Counted from the first letter of the stretch, positions 46,898 to 56,404 are shown. The stretch is DNA of 64,000 nucleotides from Psychrosphaera sp. F3M07 (GCF_018860345.1 NZ_JAHKPJ010000021.1:478163-542162); one strand, 5' to 3'. Program-made: numbers and translations. Notes: generated by a model not told the origin, from the sequence alone.

Positions 46898-46907
46898 TTG
46901 TTAACAA
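46898..46907. promoter_or_regulatory. Palindromic operator TTGTTAACAA upstream of MFS porter
   Basis: Perfect copy, followed 8 bp later by GGTTAACTTAAT (46916-46927), which matches an arm of the IclR-gene inverted repeat. Two regulators may meet here. Confidence 0.65.
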
Positions 46908-47023
46908 TTTACAAAGGTTAACTTAATTATGCAGTGAATAATAGAATTAATTTTACTCTTAGCACTTATTAATTAGCACATATAAATCAACTCTTAAAAA
47001 ATTAGTACATTACATGTATATAA

Positions 47024-47878
47024 TTAATCTAACCGTTTTAATACTTGTTTCTGAAACTGCAATGGAGTCGTACCAAACAAGCGTTTAAATTGAGCTATAA
47101 AATGTGATGGACTGGAGAAGTATAAGTCGTAACTTATATCGGTTATTGATTGTTTATTTCGGCTTAATAATCGTGCAGCACTGTACAGTTTATGTCTTAA
47201 CATATACTCCGAAAAACTGTATCTGAATACTTGTTTAAACAAACGAGAGAAATAAGATGGCGATAAATGACATAGTTTCGCGGCATCTGTTAAGGTTAAT
47301 TCAACTACGGTTTCATACCTAAATTTATTGATCACAGGTTGCAATTTATCGTAGCCCCTGGTGGCTGCAATCGGTAATACGTTAGTGTCGACCACAGGCT
47401 TTGCATGCTCTGCAATCCAAATAATTAACAACTTTAACAATGTGATACTTTTAACGCTTACCGGATCTTGTTGATAACTCTGAAGCAGCCACTTAACTTG
47501 CAGTTGGATATTTTGTAATTGTTCAGGGTCTAACCTCAAGTGCATGCCCTGCTGGAAAAAAGTTGCGTATTGTTGTAACCCTTCTTGTTTAAATATGTCT
47601 GGCAAGATTTGTAGGATAAACCAAGATTTTGCATTATTAGTTAATTCGAAATCATGAGTTTCAAGGGCTGGCGTAAAAACAATATCTTTATCTTCTAAGT
47701 CTGACTGACCTTGACTATAGAAATATTGACCTTCGATTTGATCAAAAAATATAAACTCATGCACCTCATGAAAGTGCATGAAACAAGAATAGGCATCATC
47801 TTTGTTATAACTCACAGCATGAATTTCAAATTGATATCCTTTTTCAATACAAAAAGGTTCGCAATAGACCTGGCTCAT
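47024..47878 (-). CDS. AraC-family transcriptional regulator
   Basis: About 284 residues from ATG 47878, which has GGA 9 bp upstream; an ATG at 47905 has no site. N-terminal cupin-like ligand domain (about 1-130; CFMHFHEVHEFIFFDQIEGQ), C-terminal double HTH (about 180-284; LTLTDAAKLCHLSPSYFSRL, FKQVFRYSFSEYML, then FSSPSHFIAQFKRLFGTTP). Divergent from the alcohol dehydrogenase gene, so it probably activates the dehydrogenase/esterase pair. Confidence 0.9.
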   Translation of the reverse strand: MSQVYCEPFCIEKGYQFEIHAVSYNKDDAYSCFMHFHEVHEFIFFDQIEGQYFYSQGQSDLEDKDIVFTPALETHDFELTNNAKSWFILQILPDIFKQEGLQQYATFFQQGMHLRLDPEQLQNIQLQVKWLLQSYQQDPVSVKSITLLKLLIIWIAEHAKPVVDTNVLPIAATRGYDKLQPVINKFRYETVVELTLTDAAKLCHLSPSYFSRLFKQVFRYSFSEYMLRHKLYSAARLLSRNKQSITDISYDLYFSSPSHFIAQFKRLFGTTPLQFQKQVLKRLD

Positions 47879-47929
47879 TTTTATTCCAACACCAATATTT
47901 AACATGATAATGGTATTTTTTTACATGAA

Positions 47930-47942
47930 AGTCCAGTGGACT
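47930..47942. promoter_or_regulatory. Short palindrome AGTCCA-G-TGGACT between araC and ADH genes
   Basis: Perfect 6-bp arms in the 171-bp divergent region. Possibly a regulator site; no independent support. Confidence 0.3.
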
Positions 47943-48049
47943 AGTTAGTATGTGACATATATTTAATATTTTTCAATATTTATTTGACAGAAACTTGCTT
48001 TTTTTATTGCTTGAATATAACTAACAAAAATAAATGTAGATAACTTAAT

Positions 48050-49165
48050 ATGATCACAGCAAAAGCACTTATTTCCGATGGACAAGGTCAGTTCACGGTT
48101 AAACAAATACAAGTCGGCGACCCAAGTAACGGCGAAGTTAGAGTGAAGATCAAAGCCTCTGGCATTTGCCATACCGACTGGGATTCAATTCAAAATTGGA
48201 ATAAAGAATTTATTGTCGGCCATGAAGGCGCTGGCGTTGTTGACGCTGTTGGTGACGACGTAAAAGATTTAGCGGTTGGTGACAAAGTGATCCTCAACTG
48301 GGCAATCCCTTGTGGTGAGTGTTTTCAATGTGGTGAGGGCAATTTACATATCTGTGAAAAACACTCCCCTGTTTGTGGCTGTGCCTTAGAAGGACATGCC
48401 CATATTGATAGCTCTACATTAAACAATAAAGGCATTGAACGCTCTTTCCATTTAGGCACTATGTGCGAATACGCGGTTGTGAAAGCCCAAGCTGTGGTAA
48501 AAATAACAAGTGACATCCCATATTCATCGGCTTCAATTGTCGGTTGTGGGGTGATGACGGGCTGGGGATCTGTGGTTAATGCTGCGGACGTTCAAGTGGG
48601 ATCAAGTGTTGCGGTTATTGGTTGTGGAGGTGTAGGTTTAAACTGTATTCAAGCCGCTAAACAATCTGGTGCCACCACCATTATTGCCATTGATATTAAT
48701 GCAGAACGACTAGAGCAAGCCAAACAATATGGTGCGACTCATGGTGTTATTGCTACGTCTGATGATATTGACTTCATTAGAGTAAAACAGGCTGTTCGTG
48801 AATTAACCTATGGTCGTGGCGCTGATTATGCCTTTGAATGCACCGCCATTCCGGCTTTAGGTTCAGCCCCATTAACTTTGGTCAGAAACGCAGGCACTGC
48901 AGTACAAGTATCTGGCATTGAACAGCGAATAGATTTTGATTGTGAATTATTTGAGTGGGATAAAAAATACATAAACCCTTTATATGGTATGTGTAATCCA
49001 CAAAGAGACTTTAATAAAATTTTAAGCTTATATAATAATGGGCAAATGAAATTAGACGAATTAGTCACTAAAACATATACATTGGAAACCATAGCAGAAG
49101 GTTTTGACGACATGTTAAATGGACGAATTGCCAAAGGCGTTGTCATTTTAGATGACTCGGAGTAA
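48050..49165 (+). CDS. Zinc alcohol dehydrogenase, class III (formaldehyde dehydrogenase)-like
   Basis: A 371-residue MDR dehydrogenase. Catalytic zinc ligands C40 (GICHTD) and H58-E59 (GHEGAG); structural zinc cysteines C88, C91, C94 and C102; NAD-binding GCGGVGLNCIQ. The long class-III-like insert (CALEGHAHIDSS) is present. Followed within 5 bp by an esterase-D-like gene. S-(hydroxymethyl)glutathione dehydrogenase is the natural reading, since the P450 step releases formaldehyde; some dehydrogenases in porphyran loci act on other aldehydes, so the substrate is not certain. Confidence 0.82.
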   Translation: MITAKALISDGQGQFTVKQIQVGDPSNGEVRVKIKASGICHTDWDSIQNWNKEFIVGHEGAGVVDAVGDDVKDLAVGDKVILNWAIPCGECFQCGEGNLHICEKHSPVCGCALEGHAHIDSSTLNNKGIERSFHLGTMCEYAVVKAQAVVKITSDIPYSSASIVGCGVMTGWGSVVNAADVQVGSSVAVIGCGGVGLNCIQAAKQSGATTIIAIDINAERLEQAKQYGATHGVIATSDDIDFIRVKQAVRELTYGRGADYAFECTAIPALGSAPLTLVRNAGTAVQVSGIEQRIDFDCELFEWDKKYINPLYGMCNPQRDFNKILSLYNNGQMKLDELVTKTYTLETIAEGFDDMLNGRIAKGVVILDDSE

Positions 49166-49170
49166 ATTTG

Positions 49171-49968
49171 ATGACAATTCAACGTATCGAAATTTCCAAT
49201 TCAATTTATGCACAACCGAATACCACTAAGTTAACGATATTCAGTAGCCACATAAACTCACGCCAAGATGTCTCGGTTTACCATAATTGTTATGGCAAAA
49301 CGGATGTACCTATCATAGTTTTACTCCATGGTGTCTATGGCTCTAATTGGGTATGGATGGAACTTGGTGGCGTGCATCAAGTATTGGAGCAACTCAAGTC
49401 TCAAGGCGTTAATGACTTTATATTAGTCATGCCCTCTGATGGCGGCTTGTGGGAAGGCTCTGGTTATTTACCACTGACGACTCATGGTGATTATGAACAA
49501 TGGATCCTTGATGATGTATTAACGGCGGTTAAACAAAACATTCCTGAAGCTTCTGAGCGCTCTAACCTGTATATCACAGGTTTATCTATGGGGGGTTATG
49601 GCGCACTGCGCTTAGGTGTTAAGTACCCTAGTTTATTTCAAGGTATATCGGCTCACTCTGCAGTGACCAGTTTAGAAGATTTACAGCAATTTATCCAAAA
49701 TCCAATTACCGATTATCAATGTGAATTTGAACATGAATCTAACTTAGTATATTGGCTGGGTAAAAACGCAAAACAGTTACCGCCAATACGTTTAGATTGC
49801 GGTTCTGATGATAGTCTATTTACCAGTAACTTAGCGTTAACCAATGCAATGGCAACCTTAGGTCTCAAATTTACATTTGATCGATATTCTGGTGGACACG
49901 AATGGGCTTATTGGCACAAACACATAGCCACCACTATTACGTTTTTTGACCAAATAGAAAAATCTTAA
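49171..49968 (+). CDS. Esterase D / S-formylglutathione hydrolase-like alpha/beta hydrolase
   Basis: About 266 residues; ATG 49171 with GGAG 8 bp upstream, 5 bp after the dehydrogenase stop. Esterase-D fold: VLLHGVYGSNWVW oxyanion loop, nucleophile S139 in GLSMGGYG, aspartate in CGSDDSLF, histidine in GGHEWAYW. No signal peptide. In the formaldehyde pathway this enzyme would hydrolyse S-formylglutathione to formate. A carbohydrate acetyl esterase is the main alternative. Confidence 0.8.
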   Translation: MTIQRIEISNSIYAQPNTTKLTIFSSHINSRQDVSVYHNCYGKTDVPIIVLLHGVYGSNWVWMELGGVHQVLEQLKSQGVNDFILVMPSDGGLWEGSGYLPLTTHGDYEQWILDDVLTAVKQNIPEASERSNLYITGLSMGGYGALRLGVKYPSLFQGISAHSAVTSLEDLQQFIQNPITDYQCEFEHESNLVYWLGKNAKQLPPIRLDCGSDDSLFTSNLALTNAMATLGLKFTFDRYSGGHEWAYWHKHIATTITFFDQIEKS

Positions 49969-49983
49969 CCTCTTGTCTTAATT

Positions 49984-50020
49984 AAAAGTGGATGTTTTTT
50001 ATAAAAAAACATCCACTTTT
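49984..50020. terminator. Strong bidirectional terminator
   Basis: AAAAGTGGATGTTTTTT/AAAAAACATCCACTTTT long perfect stem between the convergent esterase and galM genes. Confidence 0.88.
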
Positions 50021-50053
50021 ATTCGATTTAAACCACCAGTTATACCAATTTCA

Positions 50054-51034
50054 TTAAATATTGGAAAATTGATAACTGATGTGATTACGATAAGTATTAT
50101 TAGGTTGCAACATAATACTAGGGAATGTTGGTTGATTAGGGGCATCTACATAACCTTGGCATTCAAAACAGATACCTTGAAATGGTATAAACGGTTGTTG
50201 TAAAAACTTACCTGAATACACTTGCACCGCTGGTTGATTGGTAAAAACTTGTAGTTTAACGCCTGTTTTGTCTGACCATAATTCAGCTTTCGCTTGTTCA
50301 TAACCTGTATTGTCTAATACAAAACAAGTATCTAATCCAAGTTCCTGCTTAATTTGTTGATAACCCGACGCTGCAACGAGATTATTCACACTCGTACCTT
50401 GACGTAAATTCACCCCAATGACATCTGTACCTAACACGTTTCCAGTCGGAATACCTATGCTACTACGCTCAAGGAACGCAGACGATGCCAAGTTAAAGTT
50501 CAAATCTAAGCAATCCTTTTCACCTAAGTTGAAATAAGCATGATTGGTTAAATTAATTGGGGTTGGTTTATCGGTTGTGGCGCTATAAATAATATCTAAT
50601 TTGTTATCATCAGTTAATGTGTATTCGGCAACAAGTGTTACTTTACCTGGAAATCCACCAGCCAAATCATCATGGTTCAGTGTTAATTTAACGTAGTTTG
50701 ACGTTAGCGTTTTTGAATCCACATCCCAATATTGTACAGAGATATTATTGAGCCCGCTGTGTAACGTATTGTCACCGTCATTTTTGTCTAACGAATATGT
50801 ATGTCCGTTAAGTACAAACTGTGCTTGGCTTATTCGATTACAAACCGGACCACAGGTTGCCCCTATATAATACGGATCGGTTAATTGATGTTTAACATCA
50901 TCATAGGCCACCGTCATAGCTTGTAATCCATGTGCGGTGGGAAACATAACAGAGGAAAGCCGAGCGCCAAAGTTAATCACCTCAACATTCATTCCTTTGT
51001 TATTGGTTAGGGTAATAAGTTTCAATTCATCCAT
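50054..51034 (-). CDS. galM: Galactose mutarotase (aldose 1-epimerase)
   Basis: A 326-residue aldose epimerase: CGPVCNRISQAQF, HSGLNNISVQYWDV, NLTNHAYFNLG (catalytic histidine region), and FECQGYVDAPNQP with the catalytic glutamate. Interconverts alpha- and beta-D-galactose to feed GalK. Its ATG overlaps the galE TAA by one base (TAATG). Last gene of the gal operon. Confidence 0.92.
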   Translation of the reverse strand: MDELKLITLTNNKGMNVEVINFGARLSSVMFPTAHGLQAMTVAYDDVKHQLTDPYYIGATCGPVCNRISQAQFVLNGHTYSLDKNDGDNTLHSGLNNISVQYWDVDSKTLTSNYVKLTLNHDDLAGGFPGKVTLVAEYTLTDDNKLDIIYSATTDKPTPINLTNHAYFNLGEKDCLDLNFNLASSAFLERSSIGIPTGNVLGTDVIGVNLRQGTSVNNLVAASGYQQIKQELGLDTCFVLDNTGYEQAKAELWSDKTGVKLQVFTNQPAVQVYSGKFLQQPFIPFQGICFECQGYVDAPNQPTFPSIMLQPNNTYRNHISYQFSNI

Positions 51035-52059
51035 TAGTTGTTATAACCATTTGGATTAGCTGACTGCCAGCGCCATGTGTCCGTCATCATATCTTCAAGG
51101 CTACGTTTAGCTTGCCAATTTAACGCCGTTTTTGCTTTATCTGCATTAGCCCAAAAAGCCGGTAAGTCACCGTCTCGTCTTGGTGATATTTCAAATGGAA
51201 TGTTTTTGTTTGTTGCGACTTCAAACGCATTAATGATCTTAAATACAGAAGTCCCTGTACCTGTGCCTAAGTTAAACGCTTCAACGCCACGAAATTGTGC
51301 TGAATCTTGTAACCAAGTTAACGCAGCCACATGCCCTTCTGCTAAATCCATTACGTGTAAATAGTCTCGTTCGCAACTACCATCTGTTGTTGGGTAATCA
51401 TCACCAAAAATACTTAACTTCGCTCGTTTACCAACCGCGACTTGAGCCACAAAAGGCAATAAATTATTTGGAATACCTTTTGGATCTTCACCAATTTGCC
51501 CACTCTCATGAGCACCAATTGGATTAAAATAACGTAACGATATTCCTCTGAATTTTTCATTACTCTTACTCACATCATCCATGATATTTTCGACCATGAC
51601 TTTGGTCGTACCGTATGGACTGGTTGGCCTACCTAACGGCATGGTTTCTAAATATGGTGATGGATTGTGCTCACCATAAACCGTAGCGGACGACGAAAAG
51701 ATAAAATTGTGCACGTCAAACTCAGCCATCACTTCAAGTAAGGTTAATGAACCATGCACATTATTCTGATAATAGTCCAAAGGAATTTGAGCCGATTCCC
51801 CCACCGCTTTTAATGCGGCAAAATGGATAACCGCATCTATGTTATTGGTTTTAAATAACTCAGTAAGTGCTAAACGCTCTCTTATATCGCCTTCAACAAA
51901 CTTAACCGTTTTAGCCGTTAGCTTTTCTACGCGTTTTATCGCTTCGTAACTTGAATTGCATAGGTTGTCATAAACAACCACGTCATAACCACTATTGAGT
52001 AGGCATAAAACTGTGTGTGAGCCTATATAACCCGCGCCACCAGTAACTAATACATTCAT
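51034..52059 (-). CDS. galE: UDP-glucose 4-epimerase
   Basis: A 341-residue short-chain dehydrogenase-type epimerase: VTGGAGYIGSHTVLCLL (NAD site), SSSATVYGEH (catalytic serine), SPYGTTKVMVE (Y-x3-K), RYFNPIGAHESGQIGEDPKG. Interconverts UDP-galactose and UDP-glucose. 68 bp after galK and overlapping galM. Confidence 0.96.
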   Translation of the reverse strand: MNVLVTGGAGYIGSHTVLCLLNSGYDVVVYDNLCNSSYEAIKRVEKLTAKTVKFVEGDIRERLALTELFKTNNIDAVIHFAALKAVGESAQIPLDYYQNNVHGSLTLLEVMAEFDVHNFIFSSSATVYGEHNPSPYLETMPLGRPTSPYGTTKVMVENIMDDVSKSNEKFRGISLRYFNPIGAHESGQIGEDPKGIPNNLLPFVAQVAVGKRAKLSIFGDDYPTTDGSCERDYLHVMDLAEGHVAALTWLQDSAQFRGVEAFNLGTGTGTSVFKIINAFEVATNKNIPFEISPRRDGDLPAFWANADKAKTALNWQAKRSLEDMMTDTWRWQSANPNGYNN

Positions 52060-52127
52060 AATTTGCTTCCAATCTTTACTTCAACTATTCAACGGCAAAA
52101 GTTAATGATTTTATTTGCTATAAATCT

Positions 52128-53273
52128 TTACGCTGAAAATGCACCACTTTTGGCAACACATACATATAAGTCAGCTTCTAAACCGGTTTGTTGTTGATAG
52201 TTCTTAGTGATAACAGACTTAATACCGTCCACTAACCCGTCAGGCACTAACGCCACAACACAACCACCAAAACCACCACCCGTCATACGAACGCCACCTT
52301 GATTGCCAATAACAGAAGCAATAATGTCCACTAGGTAGTCCATCTCTTTTGTTGTTACTTCAAAGTCTTCTCTTAATGACGCATGTGACGACAGCATTAA
52401 TTCACCCATAAGTTGCAAGTCGTTTTCACGTAATGCGATTAATGCCTGTTCGGTGCGCGTATTTTCGGTCACAACATGACGAGCTCGTTTGTATAATACT
52501 GAGTCTATTTCTGACTTGGCAGACTCTAGCTCCGCCAAAGTCACATCGCGTAATGCAACTTTACCAAAATGTTTTGCCACCGCTTCACATTGCTCACGAC
52601 GTGTATTGTATTCACTGTCTACTAATCCACGTTTAACATTGGAGTTAATTATCACAACCGACACCCCTTTAGGGATTGGCGCGTGTTGAAAAGTCAAACT
52701 ACGACAGTCTAATAACATGGCGTTGTCTTCTTTGCCCATGGCAGAAATAAGCTGATCCATAATGCCGCAATTACAACCGACAAATTGATTCTCTGCCTTT
52801 TGCCCCATTAAAGCGGCCTTAACACCATCAAGCGGTAAGTTATTTAACTTGGCAAATGTTTTTAAAATTGCAATCTCAAAACTAGCGGATGAACTTAACC
52901 CAGCTCCTTGAGGTACATTACCAGATACCACTAAGTCAGCACCTTTAATGTTAGGAAACTCTTCCATTAACGCTAAAAGCGTTCCACCAATATAATTAAC
53001 CCACATTTGATCTTTATTAAACTCAATGCTGTCTAAGCTGAACTCAATTGATTCTTCATTTAAGTCTATTGCGGTTACACGAACAATTCGATCATCACGG
53101 TTACTTGCCGCGATATCAGTACCAAAGTTAATTGCCGCAGGTAAAACAAAACCGTCATTATAATCGGTATGGTCACCTATAAGATTAACCCGACCAGGAC
53201 CATGACAAGTAACATCAGCAACGTAGTCAAATTGTCCCAAAAACTGTGTTTGAATGATATTTTGTCTGTTCAT
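52128..53273 (-). CDS. galK: Galactokinase
   Basis: A 381-residue GHMP kinase: GPGRVNLIGDHTDYNDGF (galactokinase signature), VPQGAGLSSSASFEIA (ATP loop), MTGGGFGGCVVALVP. Phosphorylates D-galactose to galactose-1-phosphate. Its start overlaps the galT stop by one base (TAATG), so the two are coupled. Confidence 0.96.
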   Translation of the reverse strand: MNRQNIIQTQFLGQFDYVADVTCHGPGRVNLIGDHTDYNDGFVLPAAINFGTDIAASNRDDRIVRVTAIDLNEESIEFSLDSIEFNKDQMWVNYIGGTLLALMEEFPNIKGADLVVSGNVPQGAGLSSSASFEIAILKTFAKLNNLPLDGVKAALMGQKAENQFVGCNCGIMDQLISAMGKEDNAMLLDCRSLTFQHAPIPKGVSVVIINSNVKRGLVDSEYNTRREQCEAVAKHFGKVALRDVTLAELESAKSEIDSVLYKRARHVVTENTRTEQALIALRENDLQLMGELMLSSHASLREDFEVTTKEMDYLVDIIASVIGNQGGVRMTGGGFGGCVVALVPDGLVDGIKSVITKNYQQQTGLEADLYVCVAKSGAFSA

Positions 53274-54316
53274 TATTTGTTTTCCTTATAGTGCACCGAA
53301 GACACTTCTTTCAATCTTGTTGCGGCTTGTTCTGCGGTTAAATCACGTTGGGCTTCTGCCATCATTTCGTAACCCACCATAAATTTCCTAACCGTTGCTG
53401 AACGTAACAATGGTGGGAAAAAACTAGCATGTAATGTCCATTCTTGATGGCGTTTTCCATCATATGGAGCACCATGCCATCCCATTGAATAAGGAAATGA
53501 ACAGTTAAATAAATTGTCATACCTAATGGTAATTTGCTTAAGAATGTCGGCTAGGGTGACTTGCTGATTCTCCGTCAAATCAACCATACGGGCGATAGCA
53601 AATTTTGGTAATAATAAGGTTTCAAACGGCCAACTTGCCCAATATGGAACAACCACTACCCAATCTTCATTTTCAACCACCACTCGTTCTTGCTGAACCA
53701 CTTCTCGTTCAGCATAATCTTGTAATAAGTTACTGCCATATTCGGCAAAATAGTTTGATTGTGCGTTTTGTTTTTTCTCAACTAAGGTTGGTAAATGTTG
53801 TTGTGACCATATTTGTCCATGTGGGTGTGGATTAGAACAGCCCATTACCGCACCTTTGTTTTCAAACACTTGTACCCAAGAATACACTTTCCCTAGCTCT
53901 TCACATTGCTGCTGCCATGTTTTAACTACTTCAGTGATCTCTTGTACAGACAATTGCGGTAAGGTTTTACTGTGATCAGGTGAAAAACAAATAACTCGAC
54001 TTTCCCCCTGCTCTGTATGCATTTTAAATAGTGGATCGTTCGTTGATATTTTTGGTGTATCCGTTTTCATCGCGGCAAAATCATTTGGAAATACAAAGGT
54101 GTTTTTATAATCGTCGTTAACTTCACCATTGATACGAGTATTACCTGCACATAAAAAACATGTGTCGTCGTATGGCGGCTTAACGTCTTCATCTAAAGTT
54201 TCAACTTGTCCTTGCCAAGGACGTTTGGCTCTATGAGGTGATACTAATACCCACTCATTAATCAGCGGGTTATAACGACGATGAGGGTGTTCTGTTGGGT
54301 CAAATTCAGTTGTCAT
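53273..54316 (-). CDS. galT: Galactose-1-phosphate uridylyltransferase
   Basis: About 347 residues; ATG 54316 gives [18 protein letters not shown], the family's usual N-terminus, with GGA upstream. CFLCAGNTR supplies zinc cysteines, and [13 protein letters not shown] has the active-site His-Pro-His. First gene of the galTKEM operon, opposite the LacI-type regulator across a 167-bp control region. Confidence 0.95.
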   Translation of the reverse strand: MTTEFDPTEHPHRRYNPLINEWVLVSPHRAKRPWQGQVETLDEDVKPPYDDTCFLCAGNTRINGEVNDDYKNTFVFPNDFAAMKTDTPKISTNDPLFKMHTEQGESRVICFSPDHSKTLPQLSVQEITEVVKTWQQQCEELGKVYSWVQVFENKGAVMGCSNPHPHGQIWSQQHLPTLVEKKQNAQSNYFAEYGSNLLQDYAEREVVQQERVVVENEDWVVVVPYWASWPFETLLLPKFAIARMVDLTENQQVTLADILKQITIRYDNLFNCSFPYSMGWHGAPYDGKRHQEWTLHASFFPPLLRSATVRKFMVGYEMMAEAQRDLTAEQAATRLKEVSSVHYKENK

Positions 54317-54359
54317 TACCATTCCAATTTATATTAATTTTAAAGCGATCAAATAAAGG

Positions 54360-54371
54360 GTAAACGTTTAC
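54360..54371. promoter_or_regulatory. LacI/GalR-type operator GTAAACGTTTAC upstream of galT
   Basis: Perfect 12-bp palindrome with the central CG typical of LacI/GalR sites, 43 bp before galT. Confidence 0.8.
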
Positions 54372-54466
54372 ATTTATTTTTACAAACATATTTTTAATTT
54401 TATTGAGTAAAGAACTTTTGCTTTATTTAATGGTGTAGGGTTATCATAAGAAAATAAAATCACACT

Positions 54467-54480
54467 GGAAAACGTTTACC
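54467..54480. promoter_or_regulatory. LacI/GalR-type operator at the regulator's own start
   Basis: GGAAAACGTTTACC, sharing AAACGTTTAC with the galT operator, 3 bp before the regulator ATG. Suggests autoregulation and possibly DNA looping between the two sites. Confidence 0.7.
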
Positions 54481-54483
54481 CCC

Positions 54484-55491
54484 ATGTCTACAATTAAAGA
54501 CGTTGCCCGTATAGCCAATGTATCTATAGCTACTGTTTCAAGAGTGGTAAACAATGGCCCTAAAGTTGGGGCGAAGACTAGAGAAAAAGTCCTCTCTATA
54601 ATGCAAGAGTTAGGTTATACCCCTAATGCAAACGCCCGAGCGTTAGTCACTCAGAAAAATACAACTATTGGTGTAGTGATCCCCGACTTAACTGATCCAT
54701 TTTTTGCATCTTTAGCTAATGGCGTAGACACCATAGCTAGAAAATTTAACATGCAACTATTATTAAGTACTGGCCAAATGAGCGAAGAGTCTGAACGTGA
54801 AGCCATAAACTTATTATTAGAACGCAGATGTGATGCTTTTGTTGTGCACTCCAAAAAGCTCAGTGATCAAGAATTGATTGAACTGGCACAACGTATACCT
54901 GGTCTGATATTAATTGATAGATATATAGAGTCCATCAAACACCGCTGTGTGTGGTTAGATAATTATGAAGGTGGACGAATTGCAGCAAGGCACCTTATCT
55001 CACTTAAACACCAACATATTGCATGTATCAACAGTAAATATGTCATTGACGATCCCCAACTTCGATTACAAGGTTTTGCCGATGAGCTAGAACACGCTAA
55101 CCATCAGATAAACTCAGAATTAATCGTTACCTCAGAGCCCAATCAACAAGGGGGCGAGATTGCAACACAAGCCTTACTGGCTAAAGGGTTACCTTTTAGT
55201 GCTATTTTTGTTTACAACGACGCTATGGCGATAGGTGTCATTTCTACCTTAGAAGATAACGGTTATAGAGTTCCGATAGATGTGTCAGTGATTGGATTTG
55301 ATGATGTATTACTATCACGCTACTCTCGTCCCAAATTAACAACGTTACACTACCCTATCGAAGAGATGGCCGCGCAAGCAGCAACTTTAGCATTAGAGTT
55401 TAGAAATGGTACAGACCATGATCTACATACAGTTCCTCACAAATACATACCAAGATTAGTCAAACGTGAATCGACCTTAGCCAAAACCTAA
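54484..55491 (+). CDS. LacI/GalR-family regulator of galactose operon
   Basis: A 335-residue repressor: HTH IKDVARIANVSIATVSRVVN, hinge helix YTPNANARALVTQKN, then a periplasmic-binding-like sensor domain (TIGVVIPDLTDPFF, RRCDAFVVHSKK, VSVIGFDDVLLSRYSRPKLT). Resembles GalR/GalS in length and features. Divergent from galTKEM with two palindromic CG-centred sites between; inducer presumably galactose. Confidence 0.9.
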   Translation: MSTIKDVARIANVSIATVSRVVNNGPKVGAKTREKVLSIMQELGYTPNANARALVTQKNTTIGVVIPDLTDPFFASLANGVDTIARKFNMQLLLSTGQMSEESEREAINLLLERRCDAFVVHSKKLSDQELIELAQRIPGLILIDRYIESIKHRCVWLDNYEGGRIAARHLISLKHQHIACINSKYVIDDPQLRLQGFADELEHANHQINSELIVTSEPNQQGGEIATQALLAKGLPFSAIFVYNDAMAIGVISTLEDNGYRVPIDVSVIGFDDVLLSRYSRPKLTTLHYPIEEMAAQAATLALEFRNGTDHDLHTVPHKYIPRLVKRESTLAKT

Positions 55492-55509
55492 CCTAGATTG
55501 CAGGTTAGG
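55487..55509. terminator. Hairpin at end of galR-like gene
   Basis: CCTAACC-TAGATTGCA-GGTTAGG, overlapping the stop codon and lying between convergent genes; no strong T run. Confidence 0.5.
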
Positions 55510-55530
55510 TCTTAGTCAAACTTAAAAAAT

Positions 55531-56067
55531 TTAATAGGCAACTGTGCCTCGGATTGGATAATCACTTTGATTACGAACAAAAGAGATCCCTCGAACCACA
55601 ACGTCTAGTTCAGGTCGTAAAAATGGAGTATTAGAAATATTTACAGCTTGTAACTCCCCTACTTCGTTAATAATAAACAGCCCTGGTTCTGCAAAGTTAT
55701 GATCCGTTTCTTGTTCAGAGCGCGGCGCTGAAATATATAAACCTAATTGCTTCATTTGTTGCTCTGTTAAACCATAAGCAATTGGATAGGTGATTGTTAA
55801 CTTTTCCATTGTATCTTCAAGTTGTTGTTTTGAGTCGGCTGACACGGCAGAAACACTCACACCTATATCCATTAATGCCGTTTTATATTGTTCTAATAGG
55901 TTTAAATAACGTACACACAAAGGACAATGTTTACCTCTGTATACAATGATCATCTGCCAATCAGCACCACTGTGTGCTTGACCTAGGTTAATAAACGAGC
56001 CATCTAAAAGCGTTGCTTCTGTGGTTGGAAAAGTGTTACCTGTGGTTAATTTTATTGAATGCGTCAT
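55531..56067 (-). CDS. Peroxiredoxin-like (AhpC/TSA, redoxin) protein
   Basis: About 178 residues from ATG 56067 (GAGAA upstream; the frame extends to a TTG at 56187 with no site). Thioredoxin-fold peroxiredoxin-like protein with a C-P-x-C centre in VYRGKHCPLCVRYL, plus VSAVSADSKQQLEDT and EPGLFIINEVGELQAVN. The family reduces peroxides or acts as a thiol oxidoreductase. No link to the polysaccharide locus is evident. Confidence 0.82.
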   Translation of the reverse strand: MTHSIKLTTGNTFPTTEATLLDGSFINLGQAHSGADWQMIIVYRGKHCPLCVRYLNLLEQYKTALMDIGVSVSAVSADSKQQLEDTMEKLTITYPIAYGLTEQQMKQLGLYISAPRSEQETDHNFAEPGLFIINEVGELQAVNISNTPFLRPELDVVVRGISFVRNQSDYPIRGTVAY

Positions 56068-56200
56068 TGAGTTCTCGTTATTTTGATTTGTAAAAAAATT
56101 GTGAATTTCATTGTTATTTTTTGCGAATGAATTGAACATCACATTTAGTAAAATAATTAATATGCTAACCCCAACAAAGACAGTCAATTAATACAGTGCT

Positions 56201-56404
56201 AATACCTTAACACCTCTAATTGATCACTTGTTTGTTAGTAAATTATACAGTGATGGTTGCCACTTTATGGCTTTAGATAACGTAACTATCCAAATTCCAT
56301 TACAACGACAATATAGACATAATACCAACAAGGTCGCGGTAAATGCATTTGTGGATTTCGTTTTAACTAATAAAGATGGCATACAATCTAATATGGCAAA
56401 CTAA
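56201..56404 (+). pseudogene. LysR-type regulator C-terminal remnant
   Basis: An uninterrupted 67-codon frame without a start reads ...VSKLYSDGCHFMALDNVTI, IPLQRQYRHNTNKV and NAFVDFVLTNK, matching the last strand-helix section of a LysR effector domain (Y-x-RHx-S/N-x-KVxAFVDF pattern). No HTH part remains; the 5' part is lost upstream. This fills most of the 481-bp gap between the redoxin and PepSY genes. Confidence 0.5.

Noticed and set aside
1724..46907. TTGTTAACAA as a LacI-family operator
   Set aside because: LacI/GalR sites have a central CG; this palindrome has a TA centre, and the gal sites at 54360 and 54467 already fit the LacI protein.
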